This document shows, in pieces, positions 29,732-37,447 of a stretch of DNA of 45,045 nt. The stretch's first letter is position 1. Each line of letters starts with the position of its first letter. The notes under the pieces were generated by a model. The model was given only the letters and a program-made list of their open reading frames with translations. It was not told where the DNA came from and searched no databases. This stretch comes from JAYVYM01 sp046593925 (GTDB taxonomy: Bacteria; Actinomycetota; Actinomycetes; Mycobacteriales; SCTD01), in NCBI GenBank assembly GCA_046593925.1, contig JBKJQN010000021.1, positions 1 to 45,045 of the forward strand, given 5' to 3'. The position numbers and the translations under genes were made by a program.

Positions 29732-29879
29732 GGCTCGACCCCCTCGAGGACATCGGGGCCGCATGACCCCGGGTGGTGAACGGTGCGTGTGGGAGGGCGC
29801 CTGATGGACCGTTGCCCCGGCTGCTCACGGTACAGGCTTACCTGCCCCGGGACACTTCCGGGCGCGGCCCGCGGACGGC

Positions 29880-30977
29880 TCAGCTCGGCAGCAGCACCGA
29901 GCGCAGCCGCGACACCTCGGCCATCCGGTGCTCGGCCAGCCGGTCGGCAGCGACTGCGGGCGGCACCCCGTCATCAGCGGCGCTGCGCAGCACATCCAGC
30001 GTGGTGGCGTGGATCGAGGTCGCGCGGCCCTTGGCCCGCTCGAACCGGAAGCCGCCGGAGTGCGCGTGCAGCGCCTCGTCGGCGACCTGGATCAGACCGC
30101 CGCCGTTGGCCAGGTAGTCCGGGACGTACAGCACGCCGCGGGCGTCCAGGGCGGCCGCCACCCCCGGGTGTGCCAGCTGGTTGTTGGCTGCCCCGCAGAC
30201 GACGGCCGCCTTGAGCGCGTCGACCACCTCGTCGGTCAACGCGGCGCCGAGTGCGCAGGGGGCATAGACGTCGAGGTCGGAGGTCGGCAGCGCGGCGACG
30301 TCGGCGGTCTCGACCTGAGGGTGCGCCGCGCGGATCCGCTCGACGGCGGCCGGCCGGACATCGCTGACCACGACGGATGCGCCGTCCTCGAGCAGGCGCT
30401 CGACGAGGTGGTGTCCGACCTTGCCGACGCCCTCGACGCCGATCCGCCGGCTGGCGAGCGTCGGGCTTCCCCAGGTGTGCTCGGCTGCGGCGCGCATCGC
30501 CTGGAAGACGCCGTACGCCGTCAGCACGGCACTGTCGCCCGCCCCGCCCTGCTCGGGCGAGCGCCCCGTGACGAAGGACGACTCGCGGGCGATCACGTCC
30601 ATGTCCTGTACGGAGGTGCCGACGTCGCAGGCCGTCCAGTAGCGCCCGCCGAGGGTCTGGACCATCCGCCCGAAGGCCCGCAGCAGCTGCTCGGTCTTGT
30701 CCGTGGTCGGGTCGCCGATAATGACGGCCTTGCCGCCGCCGAGGTCGAGCCCCGCGACGGCGGCCTTGTAGGCCATCGCCCGCGACAGCGCCAGGACGTC
30801 GGCGAGCGCCTTGTCCTCGGTGGCGTACGGGTGGAAACGGGTGCCGCCGAGCGCCGGCCCGAGCGCCGTCGACCAGATAGCGATGATGGCCTTGAGGCCG
30901 CTGCGCGGGTCCTGGCAGAACACCACCTGCTCGTGGCCCGCCCCGGCAAGGTGGTCGGTGCGGTCGAACACGCCCAT
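29880..30977 (-). CDS. vdh: Valine/leucine-type amino acid dehydrogenase
   Basis: A 365-residue Glu/Leu/Phe/Val dehydrogenase. It deaminates a branched-chain amino acid with NAD+. The catalytic region is AYKAAVAGLDLGGGKAVIIG with its Lys; the N-terminal lysine pair lies in GLKAIIAIWSTALGPALGGT. The Rossmann part reads RRIGVEGVGKVGHHLVERLL, and CGAANNQLAHPGVAAAL is typical. The length and context (between DUF3073 and the bldC neighbourhood) match Streptomyces valine dehydrogenase as I recall it. Leucine or phenylalanine preference cannot be excluded from sequence. Confidence 0.88.
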   Translation of the reverse strand: MGVFDRTDHLAGAGHEQVVFCQDPRSGLKAIIAIWSTALGPALGGTRFHPYATEDKALADVLALSRAMAYKAAVAGLDLGGGKAVIIGDPTTDKTEQLLRAFGRMVQTLGGRYWTACDVGTSVQDMDVIARESSFVTGRSPEQGGAGDSAVLTAYGVFQAMRAAAEHTWGSPTLASRRIGVEGVGKVGHHLVERLLEDGASVVVSDVRPAAVERIRAAHPQVETADVAALPTSDLDVYAPCALGAALTDEVVDALKAAVVCGAANNQLAHPGVAAALDARGVLYVPDYLANGGGLIQVADEALHAHSGGFRFERAKGRATSIHATTLDVLRSAADDGVPPAVAADRLAEHRMAEVSRLRSVLLPS

Positions 30978-31018
30978 GGCGCTCCCTGGCTCGGCGGTGC
31001 CCCTCGTGAGGGCGTGGG

Positions 31019-31039
31019 GCCGGGGAGGTGTGCCCCGGC
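31019..31039 (-). terminator. Hairpin terminator after the SPFH gene
   Basis: GCCGGGG-AGGTGTG-CCCCGGC is a perfect 7-bp stem with a 7-nt loop, 9 nt beyond the SPFH stop on the minus strand. It would end the nfeD-SPFH transcript before vdh, which has the same orientation. No U-tract. Confidence 0.65.
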
Positions 31040-31048
31040 AGTCCCAAT

Positions 31049-31951
31049 CTAGTGATCACCCTGCAGCAGGCGACGGGCCGTCTCGAGGTGGGCGCTGACA
31101 TCGGTTGGCACGAACCACACCTTGTTGGCCGTTCCTTCGGCCAGCCGCGGTAGCAGCTGCAGCTGCTGGTAGGCCAGCACCTTCTCATCGACGCCGGCAG
31201 CCTTGATCGCCTGAACGACCCGGGTGATGGCCAGCGCCTCGCCCTCCGCCCGGAGCACCCGGGCCTGCTTCTCGCCTTCCGCGGCGAGGACGGCAGCCTG
31301 CTGGGCCGCCTCCGCGCGCAGGACGGCCGCCTGCTTCTCGCCCTGCGCGGACAGCACGGCCGACTGCTGCTGGCCCTCGGCGGTCAGGATCGCCGCCCGC
31401 TTGCCGCGGTCGGCGCGCATCGCCTGCTCCATCGCGTCGCGGATCGTCGCCGGCGGCTCGATGCCGCGGATCTCCACGCGGTTGACCTTGATGCCCCACT
31501 TGCCGGTCGCCTCGTCCAGGACCATCGCGAGCTGGCTGTTGATGTGGTCGCGGCCGGTCAGCGCCTCCTCGAGCGCGAGGCCACCGACGACGTTGCGCAG
31601 GGTCGTGACGACCAGCTGCTCGATCGCGGCGACATAGTCCTCGATCTGGTAAGTCGCGGCAGCCACATCGATCGGCGAGTAGTAGATGACCGTGTCGATA
31701 CCCACCACAAGGTTGTCCCGGGTGATCACCGACTGCGGCGGGAAGCCCACCACCTGCTCGCGAATGTCTACCTTGACCCGCACCTTGTCGACGACCGGGG
31801 CGAGCAGGTGGATGCCGGGGTTCAGCGTCCGGCTGTAGCGGCCCAGCCGCTCGATGACGAAGACGCTGGCCTGCGGCACGATGCGTACCGTCCGCGACAC
31901 GGTGTAGAGCACCAGGGCGAGCAGCACCAGGGCCACGATGGTGCCGGTCAT
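31049..31951 (-). CDS. SPFH/band 7 (stomatin-like) membrane protein
   Basis: A 300-residue protein with an N-terminal membrane helix (IVALVLLALVLYTVSRTV). The SPFH domain follows (VIERLGRYSRTLNPGIHLLA; VDIREQVVGFPPQSVITRDN). A helical region at residues 191-234 is four consecutive 11-residue repeats of the form AEGEKQAxVLR. It belongs to the stomatin/QmcA group that forms ring-shaped membrane scaffolds. The gene upstream encodes an NfeD protein, the usual partner of this group, 25 nt away and in the same orientation. Confidence 0.92.
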   Translation of the reverse strand: MTGTIVALVLLALVLYTVSRTVRIVPQASVFVIERLGRYSRTLNPGIHLLAPVVDKVRVKVDIREQVVGFPPQSVITRDNLVVGIDTVIYYSPIDVAAATYQIEDYVAAIEQLVVTTLRNVVGGLALEEALTGRDHINSQLAMVLDEATGKWGIKVNRVEIRGIEPPATIRDAMEQAMRADRGKRAAILTAEGQQQSAVLSAQGEKQAAVLRAEAAQQAAVLAAEGEKQARVLRAEGEALAITRVVQAIKAAGVDEKVLAYQQLQLLPRLAEGTANKVWFVPTDVSAHLETARRLLQGDH

Positions 31952-31976
31952 CCGGCACTGCTCTCTGCGTCGTGCA

Positions 31977-32402
31977 TCACAGCTCCTCGGGATAGACGTG
32001 CAGGGTCGCGCCCTCGACCGAGGCCACGACGACGGTGCGCCCGGCAGCGACGTCGAGTCCGGCGACCGGCCGGGCCCGCCAGAGCTCCCCGTCGAGCCGG
32101 ACCTGGCCGCCGGTCGCCGATACCGGCTCCACGACCAGGGCGGTGCGCCCGGTCAGCCGGGCCGCCCCCGACAGCAGGGCCGGCACCTCGAGGTGGCGGC
32201 GCACCAGTGGCCGCACCAGGACCAGGAGCACGACCGCGGTCACCGCGGCGGCGGCGGCCTGCACCGGAACGCCGTCGGTGAGCAGCGCCGCAGCCCCACC
32301 TGCCAGAGCCGCCCCCGCCAGCATCAGCAGCACCAGGTCCAGCGTGAAGATCTCACCGGCGCACAGGGCGACGGCGAGCAGCAGCCACAGGACGGGAGAC
32401 AC
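31977..32402 (-). CDS. NfeD-like membrane protein
   Basis: A 141-residue protein from GTG 32402 with hydrophobic segments (VLWLLLAVALCAGEIFTLDL; LVLLMLAGAALAGGAAALL; VTAVVLLVLVRPLV). A C-terminal OB-fold domain follows (LTGRTALVVEPVSATGGQVR; LDGELWRARPVAG). This is the short NfeD lacking the protease part. The start is uncertain: GTG codons 9 and about 22 codons upstream are also in frame. NfeD proteins associate with SPFH scaffolds, and the SPFH gene follows. Confidence 0.85.
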   Translation of the reverse strand: MSPVLWLLLAVALCAGEIFTLDLVLLMLAGAALAGGAAALLTDGVPVQAAAAAVTAVVLLVLVRPLVRRHLEVPALLSGAARLTGRTALVVEPVSATGGQVRLDGELWRARPVAGLDVAAGRTVVVASVEGATLHVYPEEL

Positions 32403-32475
32403 CTGCTCATCCTGCTCCTCCGGGCGCACGGATGTGCCCCGTCCGGGTGGGGCGGCACGTGCGAGCATCGACGGT

Positions 32476-33390
32476 ATGACGGCGTACCCCTCCCAGGCGT
32501 ACGGAGCGTCGGCGTATGTCGCGCAGCTGCGTGTCTACGAGCCGCTCGCGGCGTTCCCGAGCGGCGAGCGCGAGCATTGGCAGGCGTACGCCACCTCCGG
32601 CGCTGCCGTTTCCCCCGAGCGAGGTCCACGGCTGGAGCGCGCGGCCGGGGTGGCCGCCCTCGTCGGCGTTGCGCCGACCTGCATGCCCGACCTGGCCGAG
32701 CACGCCTACGTCGCCGAGGTCGACGGTGTCACGCTGGTCTGCCCGATGCGCACCGTCGTCCGGTCGTGGGAGGCGGTCGCGCAGGTCCGCGCCGCGCTTG
32801 CCGAGGTGCTGGTCGACGCGCTGCTGCCGCGCGGCGTGCTCGACGCGGCCGAGAATGCCCTGCAGGCATGGCGTACCGACAACCCCGAGCTGAAGGTGCA
32901 CATCCGGTCCAGTACCTGGCAGGTGCCGGTCCGCTGGTTCGTGCTTTTCGACGCCGAGGAGCGCTCGATGAGTCCCGGCGCGAGGGGCCCGGCGCCCGCC
33001 ACCACTCCCGGGTCGCCCCCAGTCACGCCCGTCGCCCGACGGACCGGTCGGGCGCTGGTCTACCGCACCGCGATGTCCCGCGCCCGTCGCCGCGCGGCGC
33101 GGGCCCTGGCGGTGCTACGGCGCACCCTGGACGACGCCTCGGCCACGGCCGGCGTCGAGGACCTCGGACGATGGCTGGAGGACTTCCATCCGCGGTCGCT
33201 CGTGGAGCTCGACTACGGCGGGCTGGTCCACCTCATCGACGACGACGCCATGACCGAGGACGAGTCGGCCCGTGACGTCGCCGCCGCGATCGTCGCGCTC
33301 GGCGCAGGCGAGGGCGAGGTGGCGGGCCTCGCGTACGCCCGGGTGACACGCCGGATGACCGCGCTGCAGGCCATCGAGAGCGCGAGTTGA
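32476..33390 (+). CDS. Conserved hypothetical protein upstream of bldC
   Basis: A 304-residue protein starting MTAYPSQAYGASAYVAQLRV and containing YEPLAAFPSGEREHWQAYA. The middle has SSTWQVPVRWFVLFDAEERS and a Pro-rich linker. The C-terminal third is helical and acidic (LVELDYGGLVHLIDDD, RDVAAAIVALGAGEGEVAG). No catalytic motif or membrane segment is seen. As I recall, Streptomyces has a similar hypothetical gene between vdh and bldC, so conserved position is its best clue. It diverges from nfeD across 73 nt. Confidence 0.8.
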   Translation: MTAYPSQAYGASAYVAQLRVYEPLAAFPSGEREHWQAYATSGAAVSPERGPRLERAAGVAALVGVAPTCMPDLAEHAYVAEVDGVTLVCPMRTVVRSWEAVAQVRAALAEVLVDALLPRGVLDAAENALQAWRTDNPELKVHIRSSTWQVPVRWFVLFDAEERSMSPGARGPAPATTPGSPPVTPVARRTGRALVYRTAMSRARRRAARALAVLRRTLDDASATAGVEDLGRWLEDFHPRSLVELDYGGLVHLIDDDAMTEDESARDVAAAIVALGAGEGEVAGLAYARVTRRMTALQAIESAS

Positions 33391-33407
33391 GCTGACTAGT
33401 AACGAAG

Positions 33408-33425
33408 ATAGCCCGAAAAGGCTAT
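33408..33425 (+). promoter_or_regulatory. Hairpin/operator-like inverted repeat upstream of bldC
   Basis: ATAGCC-CGAAAA-GGCTAT is a perfect 6-bp inverted repeat in an unusually A/T-rich patch, 18 nt after the preceding stop and 79 nt before bldC. The right arm overlaps TATACC (33423-33428), a possible -10. It may be an operator, a leader hairpin or a weak terminator. Confidence 0.45.
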
Positions 33426-33504
33426 ACCAGGAGAAGCGGGCATCGCGCACCCTGTTCGTCATGGGTGGACACCTCCATCCCGGCCCGTTCCGAGAGGACC
33501 GACC

Positions 33505-33711
33505 ATGAACGCACGCACCCACGACGCCGAGGCGCTCCTGACCCCTGCCGAGGTGGCGTCGATGTTCCGCGTCGATCCGAAGACTGTCACGCGCTGGGCC
33601 AAGTCCGGCAAGCTGACGTCGATCCGGACCCTCGGTGGGCACCGGCGCTACCGCGAGGCCGAGGTGAAGGCCCTGCTTGCCGGCATCCCGCAGCCCCGCC
33701 CGCAGGCCTGA
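33505..33711 (+). CDS. bldC: Developmental regulator BldC (MerR-like)
   Basis: A 68-residue single-domain DNA-binding protein, the same length as Streptomyces BldC. It contains LLTPAEVASMFRVDPKTVTR (helix-turn-helix), WAKSGKLTSIRTLGGHRRYR (wing) and ends IPQPRPQA. BldC lacks the dimerisation helix of classical MerR proteins and binds head-to-tail on direct repeats; in Streptomyces it holds back entry into development. GAGAGG precedes the ATG. A 91-nt region with an inverted repeat separates it from the hypothetical gene before the leader. Confidence 0.95.
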   Translation: MNARTHDAEALLTPAEVASMFRVDPKTVTRWAKSGKLTSIRTLGGHRRYREAEVKALLAGIPQPRPQA

Positions 33712-33771
33712 CGGCCTTCCTGCCCCGAGTGCCCGTCACCCTTCGCGGTGGCGCTCTGACAGACTGCTGCG

Positions 33772-34269
33772 ATGGGGGTGTTCTGCACCGACCGGTTGAC
33801 CGGGGCAGTGCTGGGGCTCCCCAACCGGCTCTGGGGCCTGCTGGGTGAGTCGCTGACCGCCCTCGACGCACCGCACGTGGCCGAGGCGTTCGTGCGTGAC
33901 GGGTACGTCCCGTCGTGGCTGGCCCGGTCCTGGGGCGCCGCCCTGTTCGACTCCCTCGGCGAGCTCGTCGTCGTGGCCAGGCCGGTGGCCGGTCGTACCG
34001 AGCTGCAGCCCGTCGCGATCTACCGCACCGGCAGCCCGGCGGCTCTCACCTGGTCGAGGGCCGGCGAGCAGCTGTCGGTGTACGACCTGCCGTTCGCGCC
34101 TGTCCTGCTGTACTACGCGCAGTTCTGTACGGCTGGCACGGGGCACGCTGTGACCACGCTGCGGCCGCCCTCCCCGGGGTCGGCCGTCAGCGCGGTGGCC
34201 GCCCGCACCTGGCAGACCCGCAGCGGGCTGTACCCCGCGCACCGCCGACCCGAGAAGAGACACGGATGA
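33772..34269 (+). CDS. Hypothetical protein coupled to the TerC-like gene
   Basis: A 165-residue protein, not recognised. It begins MGVFCTDRLTGAVLGLPNRL and contains LFDSLGELVVVARPVAGRTE and SVYDLPFAPVLLYYAQFC. The middle looks like a mixed alpha/beta domain; there is no signal peptide, and the C-terminus is basic and Arg-rich. CAGACT ends 6 nt before the ATG, consistent with a leaderless transcript. Its stop overlaps the start of the DUF475/TerC gene (ATGA), so the two are translated together and a role in the Ter locus is likely. Confidence 0.75.
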   Translation: MGVFCTDRLTGAVLGLPNRLWGLLGESLTALDAPHVAEAFVRDGYVPSWLARSWGAALFDSLGELVVVARPVAGRTELQPVAIYRTGSPAALTWSRAGEQLSVYDLPFAPVLLYYAQFCTAGTGHAVTTLRPPSPGSAVSAVAARTWQTRSGLYPAHRRPEKRHG

Positions 34270-35363
34270 TCCGTATGTTCGGCTGGGCCATCGGGCTCAC
34301 CGTGGTCGCGCTCGCGGTCGCGCTCGGTTTCGGCGGCCCGGCCACCGCCCTGACCGTGCTGATCCTGGGCGTCCTGGAGATCTCGCTGTCCTTCGACAAC
34401 GCCGTGGTCAACGCCAAGGTGCTGAACCGGATGGCCCCCGTTTGGCAGAAGGCGTTCCTGACCATCGGGATACTCATCGCGGTGTTCGGCATGCGCCTGC
34501 TGCTGCCGATCCTGATCGTCGCGGTGACGACCGGCGAGTCGCTCGGCAACGTCGTCAGCCTCGCGCTCAACGACGCGGCCCGGTACGGCCAGGAGCTCGC
34601 CGCCGCTGAGCATGCGATCTACGCCTTCGGGGGCACCTTCCTGCTGATGATCTTCCTGGACTTCGTTCTGGACACCGAGCGGGACATCTTCTGGTTGACC
34701 CCGGTCGAGAAGGCGTTGCACAGGATCGGCAAGCTCGACCAGCTGTCTGTCGTCGTCGCCCTTGCCGGCATCTATGTGATGTACGCGATCGCCCCCGAAG
34801 GTGACCGGCTGACGGTTCTGGTGGCCGGCATCGCCGGGCTCTTGACCTACCTGCTGGTCAACGGTCTGGACGGGCTGTTCGAGGAGTCGATGGAGCACCG
34901 CGAGGAGGCCGACCAGCCCGTCGCGACGACAGGCGGCGGGATGACGACCGCAGTGTTCAAGGCAGGTGTCTTCTCCTTCCTGTACCTGGAGGTGCTGGAC
35001 GCCTCCTTCTCCTTCGACGGTGTCATCGGGGCCTTTGCGATCTCCAACGAGGTGCTCGTCATCGCGCTGGGCCTCGGGATCGGCGCCTTCTGGATCCGCT
35101 CGCTGACCATCTACCTGGTACGGGCCGGCACCCTGTCGGAGTACGTGTACCTCGACCACGGCGCGCACTGGGCGATCGGCGTACTCGCCGTGATCATGCT
35201 CGCGTCCGTCGACTACAAGATCCCCGAGGTCGTCACCGGGCTGACGGGTGTCGCCTTCATCGTGGCCGCCCTGGTCAGCTCGATCGCCGAGCGCCGTCGG
35301 CGTGCCGACCTCGACGGGCCCGACTCAGCCGGGGTGGACCGTCGCACCGCCGCACGTCCCTAG
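34266..35363 (+). CDS. TerC-type integral membrane protein (DUF475)
   Basis: A 365-residue polytopic membrane protein with about nine hydrophobic segments. The two related signature segments are LGVLEISLSFDNAVVNAKVL near residue 35 and LEVLDASFSFDGVIGAFAIS near residue 245; each puts acidic residues within a membrane helix, as in TerC metal-ion proteins. The DUF475 branch is longer than plain TerC. A role in metal-linked membrane stress or in metal export during protein secretion is known for the superfamily; the ion here is unknown. The last 39 nt overlap the end of a convergent gene. Confidence 0.88.
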   Translation: MIRMFGWAIGLTVVALAVALGFGGPATALTVLILGVLEISLSFDNAVVNAKVLNRMAPVWQKAFLTIGILIAVFGMRLLLPILIVAVTTGESLGNVVSLALNDAARYGQELAAAEHAIYAFGGTFLLMIFLDFVLDTERDIFWLTPVEKALHRIGKLDQLSVVVALAGIYVMYAIAPEGDRLTVLVAGIAGLLTYLLVNGLDGLFEESMEHREEADQPVATTGGGMTTAVFKAGVFSFLYLEVLDASFSFDGVIGAFAISNEVLVIALGLGIGAFWIRSLTIYLVRAGTLSEYVYLDHGAHWAIGVLAVIMLASVDYKIPEVVTGLTGVAFIVAALVSSIAERRRRADLDGPDSAGVDRRTAARP

Positions 35364-35756
35364 CCAGCTCGCCAGCGACAGCAGCAGCGGACCCAGCGGC
35401 GTCTCCATCACCCCGGTGCGCTCGTGCAGCTGCGGGAGCTGCGCCCAGGGGTCGGGCGCCTCGTGGTGGCGCCGTCGGTGCCCGCGCTCCAGGCTGACGG
35501 GGGCGCGCAGCAGGATGCGCGGGCGCAGCTGCGCGCGGTAGGCGTCCCACAGCTCGACCAGGACGAGGTCGGACAGCGCCGGAAACAATCGGTCCGACCA
35601 GGCCGTGCACACCTGCGAGGGCACGTACGCCTGAGGGGCGAGCAGGTCACGGTCCGGCGCGTCAACCGCCAGCAGTGCGCCGGCCACCAGCGAGACCTGG
35701 ATGTTGTTGAGCCGGAACGGGTCGGCCCGGGTGCGGGGCACGAGCGTCACGGTCAC
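35325..35756 (-). CDS. Hypothetical protein in the Ter locus
   Basis: A 143-residue protein from GTG 35756 (VTVTLVPRTRADPFRLNNIQ), chosen because CAGACT ends 6 nt upstream; a GTG about 15 codons earlier is possible. It has a short acidic/hydrophobic core (PALSDLVLVELWDAYRAQL) and an Arg/His-rich stretch (SLERGHRRRHHEAP). No family is recognised. It converges on and overlaps the TerC-like gene by 39 nt and diverges from the AIM24 gene across 54 nt. The overlap may affect expression of either gene. Confidence 0.65.
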   Translation of the reverse strand: MTVTLVPRTRADPFRLNNIQVSLVAGALLAVDAPDRDLLAPQAYVPSQVCTAWSDRLFPALSDLVLVELWDAYRAQLRPRILLRAPVSLERGHRRRHHEAPDPWAQLPQLHERTGVMETPLGPLLLSLASWLGTCGGATVHPG

Positions 35757-35810
35757 CTGCTGAGTCTGCCCGGTGCCATCCTGGTCGCCCGTCACCTTTC
35801 GGAGGTCAAC

Positions 35811-36617
35811 GTGCTCGAGCACCGGGTCGTCGGTAACGCCATGCAGATGGTGGTCTGCACGCTCCAGCCGGGGCAGGTGCTGTATGCCGAGGCGGGCAAG
35901 TTCCTGTTCCGCTCCGGCGACGTCGTGATGGAGACCAAGCTGTCGCAGCCGACGTCGCAGCAGCAGCCCGGCGGGGGTGGGTTCGGGGGCCTGCTGCGCG
36001 GCGCCGTCGAGGCGGGCAAGCGGATGGCCGCCGGGGAGTCGTTCGCCTTCCAGCACTTCAGCACCCGGGGTGGGGACGGCCTGGTGGCGCTCGCCGGCGT
36101 CCTGCCCGGGGAGCTGCGCGCCATCGAGGTCGAGCCGGGCAGCACCTGGCTGGCGGAGAAGGACGCCTTCGTCGGCGCCGAGGGCTCCGTGCACTTCGAC
36201 GTCGCCTTTGCCGGTCTGCGCACGGGACTGTCCGGCGGGGAGGGCTTCGTGCTGGAGAAGTTCACCTCCAGTACCGGCGGCACGCTGTTCATCGCGGGCG
36301 CCGGAAACTTCATCGACATCAACCCGGCGGAGTACGGCGGCACCCTCTACGTCGACACCGGCTGCATCGTCGCCTTCGAGGGCGACAAGATCCAGTACGC
36401 GGTGGAGCGGATCGGCGGTCTCAACCGGGCCGGGATCATGAACGCGGTGTTCGGCGGTGAGGGCCTGTCGCAGGCGACGCTGCGCGGCGACGGCCGCGTC
36501 ATCCTGCAGTCGATGACGATTGACGCGCTCGCCAAGGCGCTGCAGAAGAACATGGGTGCCGGCGACAAGAAGACCGGCGCCGGCCTCGGCGGGATCTTCA
36601 GCGGGTCGGCGGACTGA
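35811..36617 (+). CDS. AIM24 family protein
   Basis: A 268-residue protein read from GTG 35811, with GGAGG 5 nt upstream. It shows the AIM24 beta-rich pattern: MVVCTLQPGQVLYAEAGKFL, FRSGDVVMETKLS, a Gly-rich linker (QQQPGGGGFGGLLRGAVEAG), GTLFIAGAGNFIDINPAEYG and LYVDTGCIVAFEGDKIQYAV. These TRAP-like double-stranded beta-helix proteins often accompany TerD genes; the biochemical role is unknown. The Gly-rich linker followed by a basic helix (KRMAAG) resembles a membrane-association insert. A small hairpin follows the stop. Confidence 0.85.
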   Translation: MLEHRVVGNAMQMVVCTLQPGQVLYAEAGKFLFRSGDVVMETKLSQPTSQQQPGGGGFGGLLRGAVEAGKRMAAGESFAFQHFSTRGGDGLVALAGVLPGELRAIEVEPGSTWLAEKDAFVGAEGSVHFDVAFAGLRTGLSGGEGFVLEKFTSSTGGTLFIAGAGNFIDINPAEYGGTLYVDTGCIVAFEGDKIQYAVERIGGLNRAGIMNAVFGGEGLSQATLRGDGRVILQSMTIDALAKALQKNMGAGDKKTGAGLGGIFSGSAD

Positions 36618-36621
36618 GCGG

Positions 36622-36637
36622 CCTCGTCAGCACGAGG
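36622..36637. terminator. Small hairpin between AIM24 and HAD genes
   Basis: CCTCGT-cagc-ACGAGG is a perfect 6-bp stem with a 4-nt loop, located between the converging stops at 36617 and 36644. Its position suggests a shared terminator; the stem is short. Confidence 0.5.
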
Positions 36638-36643
36638 TCAGCG

Positions 36644-37447
36644 TCAGTCGCTCCCGCGTACGTTGGCCTGGGCGCTGAGCCACCGGAGCAGCTCCTCGCC
36701 GGCCCGGGCCCCGGAGGCGGCCGTGACGTGCGCGCCCTGCCAACCCAGGTCGTGCAGCTCGCCGTGCGCCGGGCGGACGGCCGCGCCGCCGCTGGCCAGC
36801 GCCAGTTCGAGCATCGGCCGGTCGAGCAGGCTGTCGCCGGCGGCGAGCAGCATGTCGGCGCCCAGCAGGTCGACCAGGCGCTGGACCGCAGCGGCCTTGG
36901 ACAGCGCCAGCGGCACGGCGTACACCTTGCGGCCCTGCACCGACACCGCCCAGCCCAGCGGCGCCAGGTCGGCGGTCAGCGCTGCCAGCCACGCCCGCGG
37001 GATCGTCTCGCGGGTCTGTGCCACGAGGTAGCCGAACAGGCCCTCCGCGCTGCGGACGAGGCGCACCCACGGCTCGCCCTGGACAGCCCGCAGCCGGGCC
37101 TCGACGTCGGCCAGCGGCGCGGCGGCGGCGCACTGCTGTGCGACGACCTCGGCCCAGGAAGGGTCGCGCTCGCCGTCCACGAGCAGCACGCCGCCGTTGG
37201 CACAGACCGCGTACCGGGCGGCCGCGGGCAGGGAGATCCGGGCGTACTGGGCGACGGTTCGCGTCGTGACGGGCACCACCGTGTGCCGGCCGGCGAGTTC
37301 TGCGTACGCCATGATCGCGCCCACCGTCATCGAGGACAGCTGCTCACCATCGTGCTGCTCGACGACGACCGATGGGCCGGCCTCGCCGGCGGAGCGCCGA
37401 CTGAACACCACGGTCTGGTCCAGGTCGAGCGCGACGAGGATCCTCAT
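36644..37447 (-). CDS. HAD family phosphatase of the Ter operon
   Basis: A 267-residue haloacid-dehalogenase hydrolase. Motif I is ALDLDQTVVFS with nucleophile D8 and acid D10; motif III Lys lies in LALSKAAAVQRLVDLLG; motif IV is LAAGDSLLDRPMLELA. The large C2-type cap lies between them, as in sucrose-phosphatase/Cof-like enzymes. It probably dephosphorylates a sugar- or nucleoside-phosphate intermediate made by the two phosphoribosyltransferases encoded upstream. ATG 37447 overlaps the stop of the StiP-type gene by 4 nt, and it is the last gene of the reverse-strand operon. Confidence 0.88.
   Translation of the reverse strand: MRILVALDLDQTVVFSRRSAGEAGPSVVVEQHDGEQLSSMTVGAIMAYAELAGRHTVVPVTTRTVAQYARISLPAAARYAVCANGGVLLVDGERDPSWAEVVAQQCAAAAPLADVEARLRAVQGEPWVRLVRSAEGLFGYLVAQTRETIPRAWLAALTADLAPLGWAVSVQGRKVYAVPLALSKAAAVQRLVDLLGADMLLAAGDSLLDRPMLELALASGGAAVRPAHGELHDLGWQGAHVTAASGARAGEELLRWLSAQANVRGSD

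Noticed and set aside
29840..29870. CCCGG-N7-CCGGG as a terminator for vdh
   Set aside because: The stem is only 5 bp and sits in G/C-rich sequence where such pairs are expected by chance.
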